This document shows positions 12,252 to 23,974 of a stretch of DNA of 64,000 nucleotides, piece by piece; position 1 is the first letter of the stretch, and every line of letters begins with the position of its first letter. The position numbers were made by a program, and so were the translations under genes. Source of the DNA: Macrobrachium rosenbergii (lineage: Eukaryota > Arthropoda > Malacostraca > Decapoda > Palaemonidae); NCBI RefSeq assembly GCF_040412425.1, contig NC_089781.1:48724727-48788726 (forward strand), in the 5' to 3' direction. The notes under the pieces were generated by a model, which was not told where the DNA came from, searched no databases, and was given only the letters and a program-made list of their open reading frames with translations.

Positions 12252-12892
12252 CAGTGGCACAAGATCAGGCCCTAAGAATTAGATATGTCCAAAGAACAAT
12301 AGATGGAAATAACATCTCACCCATATGCAGGAAGTGCAATATGAAGGACGAGACTATAAACCACATAGCAAGCAAATGTCCGGCGCTTGCACAGAACCAG
12401 TACAAAAAGAGGCATGATTCAGTAGCAAAAGCCCTCCACTGGAGCCTGTGCAAGAAACACCAGCTAGCTTGCAGTAATAAGTGGTACGAACACCAACCTG
12501 CAGGAGTGACAGAAAATGATCAGGCAAAGATCCTCTGGGACTATGGTATCAGAACAAATATGGTGATACGTGCCAATAGACCAGACGTGACGTTGATTGA
12601 CAAAATCAAGAAGAAAGCATCACTCATTGATGTCTCAATACCATGGGACACTGGAGTAGATGAGAAAGAAAGAGAAAAAATTGATAAGTATCAAGACCTG
12701 AAAATCAAAATAAGAAGGATATGGAATATGCCAGTGGAAATTGTACCCATAATCATTGGAACACTAGGCACGACCCCAAGATCCCTGAAAAGGAATCTGG
12801 AAAAACTAGATGCCAAAGTAGCTCCAGGACACATGGAGAAAAGTGTGCTACTACAAACAGTGCACATAGTGAGAAAACTGCTGGACTCCTAA
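12240..12892 (+). pseudogene. LINE zinc knuckle and restriction-like endonuclease
   Basis: After the frameshift the protein continues with a CCHC motif (CRKCNMKDETINHIASKC) and PALAQNQYKKRHDSVAKAL. The endonuclease core follows: TNMVIRANRPDVTLIDKIKK and ASLIDVSIPWD. The RPD...IDVSIPWD arrangement matches the restriction-like nuclease of R2/R4-type LINEs, which cuts target DNA for target-primed reverse transcription. The catalytic Asp residues are present. The protein ends with a normal stop at 12890, about 70 bases before the A-run. Confidence 0.87.
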
Positions 12893-12961
12893 GGAGGCAG
12901 GATGCAACCCAGAACCCCACACTATAAAATCAACCCAGTTGAATAGGGTGACTGTGATAGA

Positions 12962-12995
12962 CAAAAAAAAAAATAATAATAATAATAATAATAAC
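12962..12995 (+). repeat. A-run and (TAA)n tail of LINE
   Basis: Eleven A residues lead into about seven TAA units. Dong of the R4 clade is known to insert in TAA repeats, so this may be target rather than tail. Confidence 0.85.
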
Positions 12996-13002
12996 AATAG
13001 GT

Positions 13003-13790
13003 TTGAGCTAAAGCATGCTTTGAAATCAGTCCCACTTTTTAATGAGGAGGATGTTTCTGACTTTTTCATTTCATTCGAAAAGACAGCGTAGAAATTAAAC
13101 TGGCTGAAGGCAACGTGGACCACTACGGTCCAGTGTAAGCTGAAGGGTAAGGCTGAGAGAGTCTATAATACTTCAAGAGAAGTTTTGTTCTCTCAGATTA
13201 TGACTCTGTAAAATCAATTATTCCTAGGGCTTATGACTTGGTCCCGGAACCATGCTGGCAAAAATTCGAGATTTAAGAAAAGAGCCACGTATGACTTTTG
13301 TTGAACTTCCTAAATGATATTATGTTAAAAGTAAAAAAAAAAAAAAAAAACAGACTCCTTTGATAAGTTGAAGGAAGTGGTCTTGCTTGAGGAGTTTTAA
13401 AAAATGGTGATAAGGGAGCTCAAAATTCATCTTGATGAACTGAAATCACTTTCCTTACAGGAGATACCAATAGCACTGGATGAGCACTCCCTCACCCACT
13501 GACAAAACTGTGTCAAAGAAAATAATGCTAAGAAGTTCCCTTCACAAAATAATGGGTGAAGAGGAAATAACAGAAATCAATCTGATCACAGTACCTACAA
13601 GGACGATTCTGCTTTTCCTAGGAAAAAATAAGAGTGAAAATGGTAGTAGGAATGGCAGTGGTGAAACACATACTAGTTTTGTATATAGTAACAGAACTGG
13701 TAGTGGTAGGTATAAGAAAGCCTCGAGGCCTGACATAGTTTGTCATTGGCCTAATCATCGAGGTCATATTAAAGTAGATTGTCTCGCTTG
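13003..13790 (+). pseudogene. Retroelement gag-like pseudogene
   Basis: Read across several frames, this stretch encodes a gag of the SCAN-like capsid type. It starts with a KHALKSVPLFNEEDVSDFF block (13009 on), passes through AYDLVPEPCWQKFRDLRKEP and LKEVVLLEEF, and reaches EIPIALDEHSLTH. A single CX2-type zinc-knuckle remnant (VCHWPNHRGHIKVDC) lies near 13740-13785. An 18-base A-run at 13337 breaks the middle. No protease or RT follows, so only the gag end of an LTR element remains. Confidence 0.65.
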
Positions 13791-13889
13791 AAGGAATTTC
13801 CTAGAAAATAAATAAAGAACCCATTGCTGTAGTTTCAGCAGAATCACCATAAAAAGAAGAGTCACAGTGACTTGGGTTTCAAAAGTGCA

Positions 13890-14290
13890 TATTGAAAGGG
13901 ATTATCTATATTAACAAAACTAAATGAATTGGACGAAGTGTGATGCTGATGGTTCATCGGCCAACGCAGTTTTACCTTGGATCTTGATGTTGTGAAGATT
14001 GTGGTCCTGCTTGAAGAGCATAAAATATCCTCATCTTCCCTTGAATTCTGTCTCTTTCTCAAAGCCCTTCAATACAAAGAGAACAAAGCTGTTCCATTTC
14101 TTCAGTCTTACCTCTTTTCTTACTCGTAGTGGTGGTGTTCATCCCTGCACCATTATCTCTGATAAGGGCTAAACTCCAAGCTTTATTATGAATGACTATC
14201 GATACTGTCATGCAACTCAATCCAAGAAAATGAGCTATGGTAGCAATCTTTTCACTTTTTTTGTGCCGTTTTAACATAAGTTACCTTGTT
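13890..14290 (-). pseudogene. Tigger/pogo-like transposase N-terminal remnant
   Basis: The minus strand encodes a helix-turn-helix block, LKRHKKSEKIATIAHFLGLS, followed by a MEQLCSLCIEGL-type block. After a frame change comes the CENP-B-type second DNA-binding part LHNIKIQGKTALADEPSA. The order matches Tigger/jerky transposases. The DDE catalytic core is missing, the frame is broken and the start is lost. It shows that a transposase able to act on pogo-like TIRs once existed in this genome. Confidence 0.75.
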
Positions 14291-16308
14291 TTCCAATGGA
14301 CACTTGCTTCAAAGCTAGGGCACTTTCACTGAAAACACAAATTCAATGCAAATATGACACTGCAAATAATGTGCACACAAGCACACATTTGAAGTTACTG
14401 TCAAGAGTTAATGACACAACATGGCAGAAAGATAATAATTTTTATATTTTCAAGCTTTTAGACGGTTTTATTCTGTGTACACATCATACTGATGCAAATA
14501 TATATTATTTCATATTTTTAACGTTTGCTTTCAAAGTGATTTGACACTGTTCTGTTGACTACTGTATTTTTACAATTGACAACTGAACACTGGAACAATG
14601 TACACGTACAGACAGTAGTACAGTGCAATCAGTAGCCATATGTCTTGTATGTACGAGAATGTTTTTTTTTACTTTTAAGTTTTCATATGATTTTATACAG
14701 TACATTTCATTACTGGACAGTATATTGTGTATTTGAACCTTTCTTATGTGCTTGGCAATTTTTGACTGATTTCTCTTTTTTATAGTGCTTTAACATTCAT
14801 TTGTTGCTGACCGATGTAAAAATACATGAACAGATGCAGTTGATTTTTTTCCTTTTAACTTTTAACTAAAAAAAGCCATAACATCAAAATACCTTATATA
14901 GAAGCAACTTAGAGGAAGGTAATACCGTACAGTATCCTCTCTACACTTCAAGGAGCATATCACAAATCAAAACTGTGCCATCCTATGGTCTAATCATCAA
15001 ACAATGGGGATCTTAGCAACATTCTCCCAGCATGTATCCAAAAAGTTATATGTCACATATCCAATTACTGTACATGCTATACTAAGAGTCTACCTTCCAA
15101 ATACAGTATAAGGGATTCTCATAAATAAGGAAATAAATTTGTTGCATAATCTTCACATTCCATCCTATATAACAGAAGCTCGGAATCTTTCTATCGTAGG
15201 AAGGAAACAGCTTCATAGAAAGGAAAAAGTGTCATCCTACTCTATTCAAGGAAAAGTTTTCATAAAACCTGTAATGTAGGAACAATTCTTCACTTACATC
15301 AAAACTAGCTATATTAAGATCACTTTAAAAACATGAATGGCAGCAACAACATGAACTTCTTCATTAAATCATTAGCAAGATGGCTTTATAATTTTTTGTT
15401 AACAGTCTAAGACTTTTGCATCACCTACTAAGGAATTTGTAAGTGTAATTTTTTATGACCTCACAATAAAGTTCATGTGTGTATATTGTTCTGTATATTG
15501 ACAGGCTACTGAAAAATATTTACAACCAAAAGTATGGATCCCAAACCCACCTATGATAACTTTTATATATAAAGCCCAAAAATTTTATGATTTTGGATAA
15601 ATCCAAAGGCATAAACTATTATGTGGACACATGGACTCTTAAACTGGAATATATTTCATGTTCAAAAGTCCCCTCACTGCTTCTAGGTGGTCCTACATCA
15701 AGGGGAAGTTACGAAGGAAAACTTTTCCTAAAATACTGACAGTAAATTATTCGACTGCACACCACCCAGGATACTTAGGCCAAAAATATTTACTCATCTT
15801 TTCAGTTTTTTTAAGATATAAAAAACAATGAGTAGAGTGAGTGAGAGACATGGGGTCTCACTCTATTTTGTTAAATGTGTCTACAGTCACCTACTTCAAA
15901 CTGAAGTGTACTTTTAAGGCAATGGTTTACTTGCTACTGAAGTGAACCAAGTAAAAAATAAAACCTGACAAAACCAGTGTAACAAAGTGACAGGTACAGT
16001 CTGTCATTACGATCCAAACACCAAAAAGGCGCTAGAAAATTTGGCCAGGAAAATGAGGGATCTATCTGAAGGTAATTCAGATGTTACAAATACTGTTGAC
16101 TCTTATAACAAGTTTATACCTGAAATTAGCTTCTGGTAAGCAAGGCTGTCAGTTGTTTCACATTTTTATGTAATGGTCACCATTTGTGAAGCAGCAATAT
16201 TTCTACACGTGGCAAAACACAAGGATATAGAACAGAACAACTAGAGGAATCATCATAATCAGTAATTTAAAAAATTCTTATAAGTTTGCATATACTGTCA
16301 ACCATTAC
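14291..16308. other. AT-rich, probably RAD9 intron or downstream sequence
   Basis: No further exon with homology was found on either strand. A downstream RAD9 exon was looked for on the minus strand and not seen. No repeat end was recognised. Confidence 0.45.
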
Positions 16309-16480
16309 CTTCCAGGAGCAGAAAAATGGGAGGATACTGGTAAATTAACTGGTTCAGCAAATGTCAGCACAGCTCGTAATTCTTTCAGACAAAATGTAAC
16401 TTCACATTCTGCAGATATATCATATCCATCAAATTCCGCAGCTTCCATTGTCAGAACAGTATGTATTGCTTTTGCAGGAT
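16309..16480 (-). CDS. RAD9: RAD9 checkpoint clamp subunit, one internal exon
   Basis: RAD9 is one subunit of the 9-1-1 ring that is loaded at DNA damage sites and activates ATR signalling in the nucleus. On the minus strand the acceptor ctcttttttgcag precedes the exon and the donor GGAAG/gtaatg follows it. The frame is open throughout (172 bp; enters at phase 1, leaves at phase 2). It encodes a conserved RAD9 segment: AKAIHTVLTMEAAEFDGY, then VTFCLKELRAVLTFAEPVNL and HFSAPGR. This matches the FCLKEFRGLLSFAE and HFDAPGR part of animal RAD9, in the second PCNA-like domain. Neighbouring exons are not in the window or not recognised. A DIRS cluster begins about 350 bp upstream, probably inside the preceding intron. 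Confidence 0.88.
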
Positions 16481-16859
16481 CTGCAAAAAAGAGATTTTTA
16501 GCTACAGAAATGAAAAAACCATAAACATAAAGTACTGTATTGAGTTGCAGAATATCAAACATTTAACATAAGTCTAGACACTGATAGGAATGTCCAATTC
16601 TTGGAATAAATACAAAGCCATAGGTCTGATACATGAGTTTGAAGTGAGCTACAGATCAAATATCTATGATAACCCAAAAAATAATTTTAGACATGTATGC
16701 CCAGCAGCTGAATAGGAAAAATACTTTGTCAAGCTGACATGGAACAATACTGGACTGATCCCAATGCAAGGGAATGGGGAATAAGTGTAGTAATTCATGT
16801 TTCATGTGCCAATCTTGAACACTACTGCAATGGTTTAACTTTTGAAAGCAGATGTGCAT

Positions 16860-17894
16860 TAGAACACCAATAAAAAAGGACGAAGACTCGGAGCCCAGCC
16901 TGTTGGGGTGCTACTATGGGGCCCAAGGTGTAAATGTCCAGAGACTTGTGGGCAAGATCCTTCAGGTAGAAGGAAGTGAAGGTGGTCTGATGCTTCCACA
17001 GGCCTGCCTTTAGCAACTGTAGGGGAAAGTGGTTCCTCTTGTATGTGACCAAAGGGCCTTGATGTTGGGGGGCCTTTGCTTTTGCTGGGTACTCTCCCCT
17101 GTCCCTGTTGGGGTTGTTGGCCCTAGAGATGACTTCTCTCAGGAGACAGTATTCTTCGAGACTTGCTTTTTCATTCTGCCCATATGACTAACAGCCTTTT
17201 ACAACTGGGTCTCAGAGAGGCTGTTCTCTTTAGGTATTGCCTTAAGGCTCCCACTGGGCACATCATCATCTCCTCCCCATCTTCCTCAATGAAGTCCTGC
17301 AAGGAGGGAGTTGAGAATCATTCGAATCTCAGGTCCAGGACTGAGGGGTCCTGGGTCTTGGCTGGGACAAACTGCAAGGGCAGGGAACACCAACCTTTGG
17401 GGTGAACAAAGACATGAGAAGCCATACAGCTCTCCAACACTCTTGGCAGATGCAAGTGACAGGACAAACACCGTCTTCAGAGTGAGGTCCCTGTCTGAGG
17501 CCTGTCAAACAGGCTCCTAGGGGGCTCATAGGCTAGTGATGACCTTGGTAATGCTCCACTTCGGTGCCTGCATCTCTCACAGGGGGCACTACTTCTGGTA
17601 GCCCCTGATGATGGCTGACAGGTTGATGCCCCTCACCTGGAATACCTGTGCAAGGGCTGCTCTGTGTCCCTTATGGCAGTCACTGAATGGGAGATTATCT
17701 TTCCTCAGGAAGTCCACTATCTCCTTCACAAAAGTCTTGAGCTGATCCTGGCCCTTCTGACAGCACCAGCAACAGTACTCTGTCCACTTCCCCTGATAAA
17801 CTCTAAGCGAGGAGGGTCTGAGGGTGTCCCTGATGGTCGCTGCCGAGTCCTTCAAAAAGCCCTTTTTTTTAAGGAGCTGTTGGATAGCATCCAA
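16860..17894 (-). pseudogene. DIRS tyrosine recombinase
   Basis: This recombinase integrates the circular DNA copy of DIRS elements in place of a DDE integrase. The N-terminal core-binding part is open at 17894-17589, with GFLKDSAATIRDTLRPSSLR and FRKD/KGHRAALAQVFQVRG blocks. The catalytic part is scattered over frames: MCPVGALRQYLKRTASLRPS near 17280-17210 and a C-terminal GLWKHQTTFTSFYLKDLAHK (about 16990-16930), whose Tyr is in the position of the nucleophile. Several frameshifts make it inactive. Confidence 0.8.
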
Positions 17895-18383
17895 CTGTGA
17901 AGTTGGCAGTCAGCTATATTTCTTTGGCACCTTCTGTTGTACTCCTGTACCAGAAGGTTGGGTGGCTATGGCAGGTCCCTTGGGACACCTATCAGAAGAT
18001 GCAGCAGACTGGCACACCACTTGACTTGTGGCTACAGGGGTGCCACCAGGGCCATCCGAAGGCCTTGGGGCTGGTAGAGCCTGTTTTGTACCCTTCACAG
18101 CTGACTGAACAGTGGGAAGACATACTTCCATATTGTCCTGCAGATGTTGAAAGGCTTCCCGCATTACTGCCCTTTGGTCTGGTATTGGGAAACTCTTCAG
18201 GCAATTTGGTGTTGGTGGCTGTTGTGAACATGTCTATTGTGGGGCCTTCCACAGGTCCAGCAGACTGGTTGAGAGACCACTCTGTCCCAGTGACCTGGTC
18301 CTTCTTATTGAGCTGGTCTGTCATCACTTTCCTTTCATGAAAAGTACCTGGCCAACAATCCCAGGTACCGGGAGGCTAACCAC

Positions 18384-19560
18384 TCATGCAATCTCACTTT
18401 CAGAACACAGGGTGGGAGAGACCACTCCTCCTTGCTTGATGATAAGCACTACCACCATTGTCTTGTCGCTCATCATGACAACCAAGTAGCCCTCCAAGAA
18501 TGCTGACAGCACGGGAGCACTAACCATGCTACTTTCATCTTGAGGAGGTTTATGTGCTTCTCCATCTCTCTGGGACCCCACATCCCCGAAATGCCATGTC
18601 CATTGAGGTATGCAACCTACCCTTTTTGTAAGGGATAGAAGAATTCCAGCATTGGTTTACTGAGGGGACCTTCCAACATTAGGCTGGCTGGGTTTCTCCA
18701 CCACCTTCTCTGTCACTTGTATGGGTTGTGAGAGGTCCTTCTCCAGTTGCAGCTAGGTCTCCTTCATCTTCCATTGGAGGGACCAGTTTCTCAAGAGAGT
18801 TCAGGTGTCCCAGCAGTATATGCCACTGCTTTTCTGGTGGGGATGTCTTGGAGAGGAAGTCGAGAGAGATGTCCAGGAGTCTGTGTTTATCATGATGCAC
18901 AGGTAGATGTTCCTCTTGGGGTTTAACTCGGAACTGGGAGGTTCACCATGATGCCCAATGTCTGGCACAAGTCCAGGATGATGTCCAATGCCTTCACCAC
19001 TTCCTCTCAAGATGAGGTGAGGATCAGTCAGTCATCTAGGTATCTTCACAGTCAGATGCCTTTGGAATGTGACCTGGAGGAGACCAATATGAAGACCCTT
19101 GTGACGACCTGGGTTGCCATTGATAAGCTGAAGAAGAGAACCCTGAATTGGTAGTTCACACCTTGGTGATAAACTGTAGGTAGTTCCTGAAGCTTGGGTG
19201 AATGGGGATGTCGAGGTAGGCATCCTACAGATCTACCAAAATCATGAAGTCCCCCTCTCTTAAAGATGCCAGGACTGACTGGGGCATCTCAATCACAGGT
19301 ATTCATTTAGGGCTGACAGGTCTATAACCAGATATAACCCCTAGGATGTTTTCTCCACTAAAATCTGGAATTGTCTGACACAACCTCCACCACCCCCTTC
19401 TGTAGCATTGCTGCAATCTCCTTTTGCAGAGCTCTCCCCTTCAGCGAGTCTGGTTTTTAGGAAAGGGATGGGGAGAGGAGCCAGAGGGGCTTTCATAGGC
19501 CCAAAGGGTTATCATCCACTCCACTTCCCCGTATTGCTGCCACAGCGTCAATTTGTTGGT
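18384..19560 (-). pseudogene. DIRS reverse transcriptase and RNase H
   Basis: The RT is readable as SVLASLREGDFMILVDL near 19310-19250 (DAYLDIPIHP after an in-frame stop). Downstream YLDDWL-region sequence is broken by stops. LCQTLGIMVNL follows near 18970. RNase H is seen at 18581-18384 as VVMMSDKTMVVVLIIKQGGVVSP, close to the MSDNTTVVAYINKQGG form of DIRS RNase H. All parts lie on the minus strand between gag and recombinase. Confidence 0.72.
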
Positions 19561-19608
19561 TAGGTTCCCCCCTGCCTATGGTAGCTTGAGAGGGGTTTCT
19601 TCTCCTGG

Positions 19609-20080
19609 TCAGTTCTTCCTTCTGTGGGTTGGCTGGGTCGACTGAAACAACTGAGGAGCCATGTCTCCCCCTCTGCTGGGGCCACTCCTGAGGCTCTGCT
19701 GTCTGTACCTGGGTCTCGTGGAGGAATGTCTCCTGCTACTGTTACTCCACCTGCCCAGCAGGGCAGTCCTGCTCATCCCCTCAGTTGATGGGTGATTTGG
19801 TAGGAGGAGGCCTGAGAGAAGAGGGTATCCCAGCATTCCTCTCCTCACTTCATTGACCTCCTGGAGACTTTCTGGAAGGATGTGACCCAAGGAGTCCTGT
19901 AACAGACTGTTCCTTACCGACAGCCAGTTTGTGCGAGACATTTCGCTGGACCACTGAGAGAAAGGACTCACTGTGCCTAAGAATGACATTCGCCAACAGA
20001 CAGCTTACCTGCTGTGCTATGTAAGACAAGACCTTCCCTAACGGTTCTGGGTACATCTCTGCATCATGATAGGACTCCAA
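19609..20080 (-). pseudogene. DIRS gag-like region
   Basis: Two frames encode LSYIAQQVSCLLANVILRHSES and a Ser/Arg-rich tail (RHSSTRPRYRQQSLRSGPSR), typical of the C-terminal part of DIRS gag. It directly precedes RT of copy 1b. Confidence 0.6.
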
Positions 20081-20100
20081 TGGTCCTCACCTGGGCCAGC

Positions 20101-21250
20101 TCAATGTTGTAGGTCTCTGCGTAGATACTTCCAAGGCTGAGGATGGATCATGACATGGAAGTAAAAGTCCTGCATATCAACAAAAATCATCCAGTCTCCC
20201 TTCCAGACAGCTGCCAGAACCAAACTGGGTGACTCCATTGAGAATGGAGTCAGATAAACAAACTTATTGAGACTGGAAACGGCTAATATTGGTCTCCAGC
20301 ACCCCAAGGCATTGGGAATGAGAAAAAGGTGATTGTAAAACCCTGGAGACTTGTCTAAAACTGGCTCAATTGTCTCCTTGTGTAACCACTGTACAATCTC
20401 CTGCAAAACTCAAAATTTCTCTACATAACAGTACACAAGAATGGATATCGGTGACGCCAACAGAGGAGATGCAGCAAAAGGTACAATGCATCCCTCCCCG
20501 AGAACCTTCCTCACCTAAGGTTCTGCTCTAAAGCTTCGTCAGACACCCCACAAGCTCTGTAGACAACCTCCTACTGTAACATGAGGGCTCAAACCATCAG
20601 TTGCATTTGCCTTTACAATTCTTTCCTTTATAACGTCAGGTTTGACTACTTCAAAAGGGCTTACTAGAAGTGAAACAACTGGAAGACTGCTTGGGTTGAT
20701 ACACGATGTGAAACTTTGGAGCAGGACTGGCCACAGGAGTAGGTGCAGGACAATTGAAAGAAGACTTGAAAGATTGAGCTAAAAATTCTCTATTCTCATG
20801 ATGTGAAACATCTTCAGCAATGACCTTAAATACTTTGGAATTAAGGAGATGCTGATGAGGATCATCTACAACAGCTCCTGACTGTTGAGCTGGAGATGCT
20901 ATACAAGACAATTATGAACACAACTGCTCTTGTTTCTTTAAAACTGAATTAGTAAACATATGTGACAATTCTCCCAAAGCATCTGAAATAACTCTATGAA
21001 AGCAAAGCAAGGGAAATACTCCAATGCTTCATCAAGATCCATTCTCCTTCAAGGGTAACGTGATGTTTCACCTGGAGCAGTAAATGAGCCAAGTTCTGCA
21101 AAGGAAAGGGCTTCTATAGAGTGAAAAACTGATTTCAAGAGTGCTTCAGCATCACCATTAGGCCAAATTACCTTACTAGCTTCGAGAGCTCTTCATTGAG
21201 TCAAGCAACATTAAAAAAACTAGCATCTTAAACAAGAGAAGGACACAGAT
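20101..21250 (-). mobile_element. Second degraded DIRS copy (1a), truncated in RT
   Basis: A gag-like frame (20911-20651) is followed by an RT start at 20406-20101. It has KSPGFYNHLFLIPN, WRPILAVSSLNKFV and KGDWMIFVDMQDFYFH. The RT stops just after the HPQPWKYL motif, where copy 1b begins. It is therefore a different copy, cut short by 1b or by deletion. Confidence 0.7.
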
Positions 21251-21323
21251 TTGGCAATGCTTCCATTGATAATAAACAAGTCTCTATGGTTTTATGAAAG
21301 AGGGAACAGAAGCAATCACATTT

Positions 21324-21324
<1 letters not shown>

Positions 21325-21417
<93 letters not shown>

Positions 21418-21431
21418 CATAATTACATAAT

Positions 21432-21483
<52 letters not shown>
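21325..21483. repeat. (TA)n microsatellite, two tracts
   Basis: TA tracts at 21325-21411 and 21436-21478 separated by a short A/T-rich linker. Confidence 0.97.
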
Positions 21484-21484
<1 letters not shown>

Positions 21485-22020
21485 GTAAACTTTAAACAAA
21501 TTGAAAAAAACTCTCTGGTGGTTGGCAATGCTGTGTGACCTCAAGAAAATGTTGGTAACACTGTCTATACTTGGACTGACCAAGAGAGGGTTTTCGGAGT
21601 GCGGTGGTGCTAACCGAAGAGGAGGGCCAGTAAGGCTGGGTAGAGGAAGGCTCAGAGGTATTGTTTGGAAGGTGGGTGGAGCTGAGGAGCAGTTTCTAGG
21701 TCTGGAAGGGGGTGACGATGCAGTGTTGGATGGGTGAAGAGGGCTAGCTAGACCTGACTTGAGAGAGCTTGTTTGGTTTTCTGTTTTTATGTTTATGATA
21801 CAGTAATTCACATTTTATTAATGATATGTACAGTACTGAGAGAGAGAGAGCAATAACTGAGGTATGTTTACACTGAAGGCCGAGGTACAGTAACACACAC
21901 ACTCCTTCACTTTTTATTTATATTTTATGCTACAGTATTTTTGTTTATGTTTTTATTGTATCTTCCCATTTTTATTCTTTCAAACCAAAAGATAAAAAAT
22001 GCAATCATGTGCGTAGGGTA

Positions 22021-22022
<2 letters not shown>
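21484..22022. other. No gene seen
   Basis: Short overlapping frames on both strands (21431-21811) show no family likeness. The sequence is unique-looking. Confidence 0.45.

Positions 22023-22092
<70 letters not shown>
22023..22092. repeat. (GA)n microsatellite
   Basis: About 35 GA units. Confidence 0.97.
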
Positions 22093-22097
<5 letters not shown>

Positions 22098-22197
22098 TAT
22101 CAACAGTGAAGTGATAAAACATTGTCTTAGAGAATGTTTACTGTTACGACATGTGTGACACTCATACTTAGAATCAACTACTATTAATATTAGAGTA

Positions 22198-22310
22198 GTT
22201 TAACCAGGCCACTGAGCTAACTTTTAACTCTCATAGGGCTGGCCCGAAGGATTAAAATAAAATATGAGGTCCAGGCCTGAGGCCAAGCACTGGGACCAAA
22301 TAGATCTTTT
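22198..22310 (-). repeat. SINE-like dispersed repeat
   Basis: Bases 22198-22255 are the reverse complement of the fragment at about 10600-10655. The neighbouring ccaggcctgaggccaagcac is a separate short block that I also associate with crustacean repeats; that association is from memory only. Confidence 0.5.
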
Positions 22311-22676
22311 AGTATGATGATAACTGAATGAAAATGAATTAAAAACTGCACAAAGGTACATGTTCTCATACTGGAACGCACACACACACACAATAAATAT
22401 ATTTACTCAAGTTTCCATACATACACAATAAAAAGGCATATTAAAATTCAGAATAAGTTAACCAACATTTTAGAATTTTGTTGTTTTTATAATTCAATAA
22501 ATGCTCTAAGGGTTTTTGTACTTTTGTTATTTACTTTTTATATTTTATTAATTAAATCACAGTTACTCGTAAACATCAAAATCGGAACAGCTGAAAATGC
22601 AAAAGATTCTGACAAAATTTCCTTTATTGATTTATTTCCAAAAGTTGACTATCGCTGTTGGTCAGAGTTTGGGCAC

Positions 22677-23180
22677 TCACACAACACATCTGACCGTTAT
22701 TATCACTTTGCACTCTGAGCACTCGGGAGCAGGGCCACGTGGGCTGCTCATTAAGTGTCCATGTGTCAGACAAGTATGGCCTATATGGAGATGTGTCAGA
22801 ATTAATTGTGCATGTCTCTCTCTCTCTCTCTCTTTGATATGATGAACTCCACTTTCAAACATCAGGTTTTATTCATTTTAATTTATTATTCCCAGGCTCT
22901 TCATTCCATATATATTGCCATTTACTTATAATACCCACCTTTATGTGTGTTACATAACAGGGATATTTACACTTGATCTTGTCATTTGGATTGCTTCTTT
23001 GGCTGCTTTATCAGCCTCTTCATTCCTATATGGGCAGGCATCCAACATATTTCTACATTTTTCCAATTATTATATAATTTATGAAGTAATAACTTAATTT
23101 GTTGTACAATATTATTATTTTTTGGTTTGTAACTCTGAATAGTTTCTATGGCACTTCTCGAGTCACTAAAAATCACAAAA
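22677..23180 (-). pseudogene. LINE fragment: RNase H and C-terminal zinc region
   Basis: On the minus strand 23176-22982 encodes an RNase H core, IFSDSRSAIETIQSYKP and EICWMPAHIGM, as in I-group non-LTR elements. After a gap, 22862-22677 encodes LTHLHIGHTCLTHGHLMSS and a Cys pair (CSECK), the normal region after RNase H. A (TC)n run and a frame change lie in between. RT is absent. Confidence 0.75.
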
Positions 23181-23195
23181 TTATTGCCTTCTCTG

Positions 23196-23429
23196 TCACA
23201 ACCCTACGACACTACGTCTCAAATTCTCAAGGCTGGGACACTCGACCAGCAAATATCTTAAAGTCAAGTGCACGATATAGTCATCGCAAAATGGAGGATT
23301 TTCATGGGGCATCAAGAACCCATGAGTGAGTCTAGTATGTCCAATCCTCAATCTGCATAACATCGTTTCTTGTCTCCTTGGCATATACAGATATGACCCA
23401 GGAGACAATGATGATGTAATATTGCGCAT
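23196..23429 (-). pseudogene. Second LINE C-terminal fragment
   Basis: It encodes RRQETMLCRLRIGHTRLTHGF and VECPSLENLRR, the same C-terminal region as 22677-22862 but lying upstream of the RNase H fragment. It must therefore derive from another copy. The zinc Cys residues are partly lost. Confidence 0.7.
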
Positions 23430-23974
23430 TTTTTTATTTGTTGCAATACTTTCCCATTGGGACTGCCAGCTCTTTTTAGTTTTCTGACCTACTAGAATAT
23501 TAAAGCATTATTAGGTAGAGAGAATTGATAAGTTTTGTCTTGGGATACTGAAACGTACCCCACTCTGTTCTGATTTAGATCAACTAAACTTGTAATAAAA
23601 TATGATACAGTAAATCAAGCACAGAAAAAAAATAAGAAAAATAGCAACATGTACGTACACACTATTACCATGGTGTGGGTAAACTTGCTACAGCCTGTTT
23701 GGTGTTGTGTTGCCTACATATGAAATTCGGATTTTATATATTTTTATGGTGATCAGAGTTGAAACATCAATAGTGATATAATATTCTCTTGTGTACTGTT
23801 ATAATGTGTGATAATCATACTTAGAGTCAACTAAACTTGTAATGAAATATGGTACAGTAAAACAGACAAAGCAAAAAATATTAAAGCACGTAACTACGTA
23901 TGAAAGCACTTATTCAATGGTGTCGTGAACTTCCTGGAGTTTGTTTAGTTTTGTCTTTTGGTGTTTTGCTACAT
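23430..23974. other. No gene seen
   Basis: AT-rich. The block agtcaactaaacttgtaat...aaatatg occurs twice (about 23575 and 23823), a weak local duplication. Confidence 0.4.

Larger units (their letters stand above)
10656..12995 (+). mobile_element. R4/Dong-like non-LTR retrotransposon (LINE), degraded
   Basis: A single plus-strand coding region, broken by frameshifts, has RT followed by a C-terminal zinc knuckle and restriction-like endonuclease, with no N-terminal APE nuclease. This is the R2/R4/NeSL type of architecture. It ends in an A-run and (TAA)n at 12962-12995. The 5' part (10660-11200) is conceptually readable but full of frame changes. Confidence 0.8.
16830..20085 (-). mobile_element. 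Degraded DIRS-type retrotransposon (copy 1b)
   Basis: In minus orientation the order is gag (20080-19609), RT (about 19330-18980), RNase H (about 18580-18384) and tyrosine recombinase (17894-16860), the DIRS order. Many stops and frameshifts are present. Neither inverted terminal repeats nor an internal complementary region could be recognised, so the ends are approximate. Confidence 0.78.
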
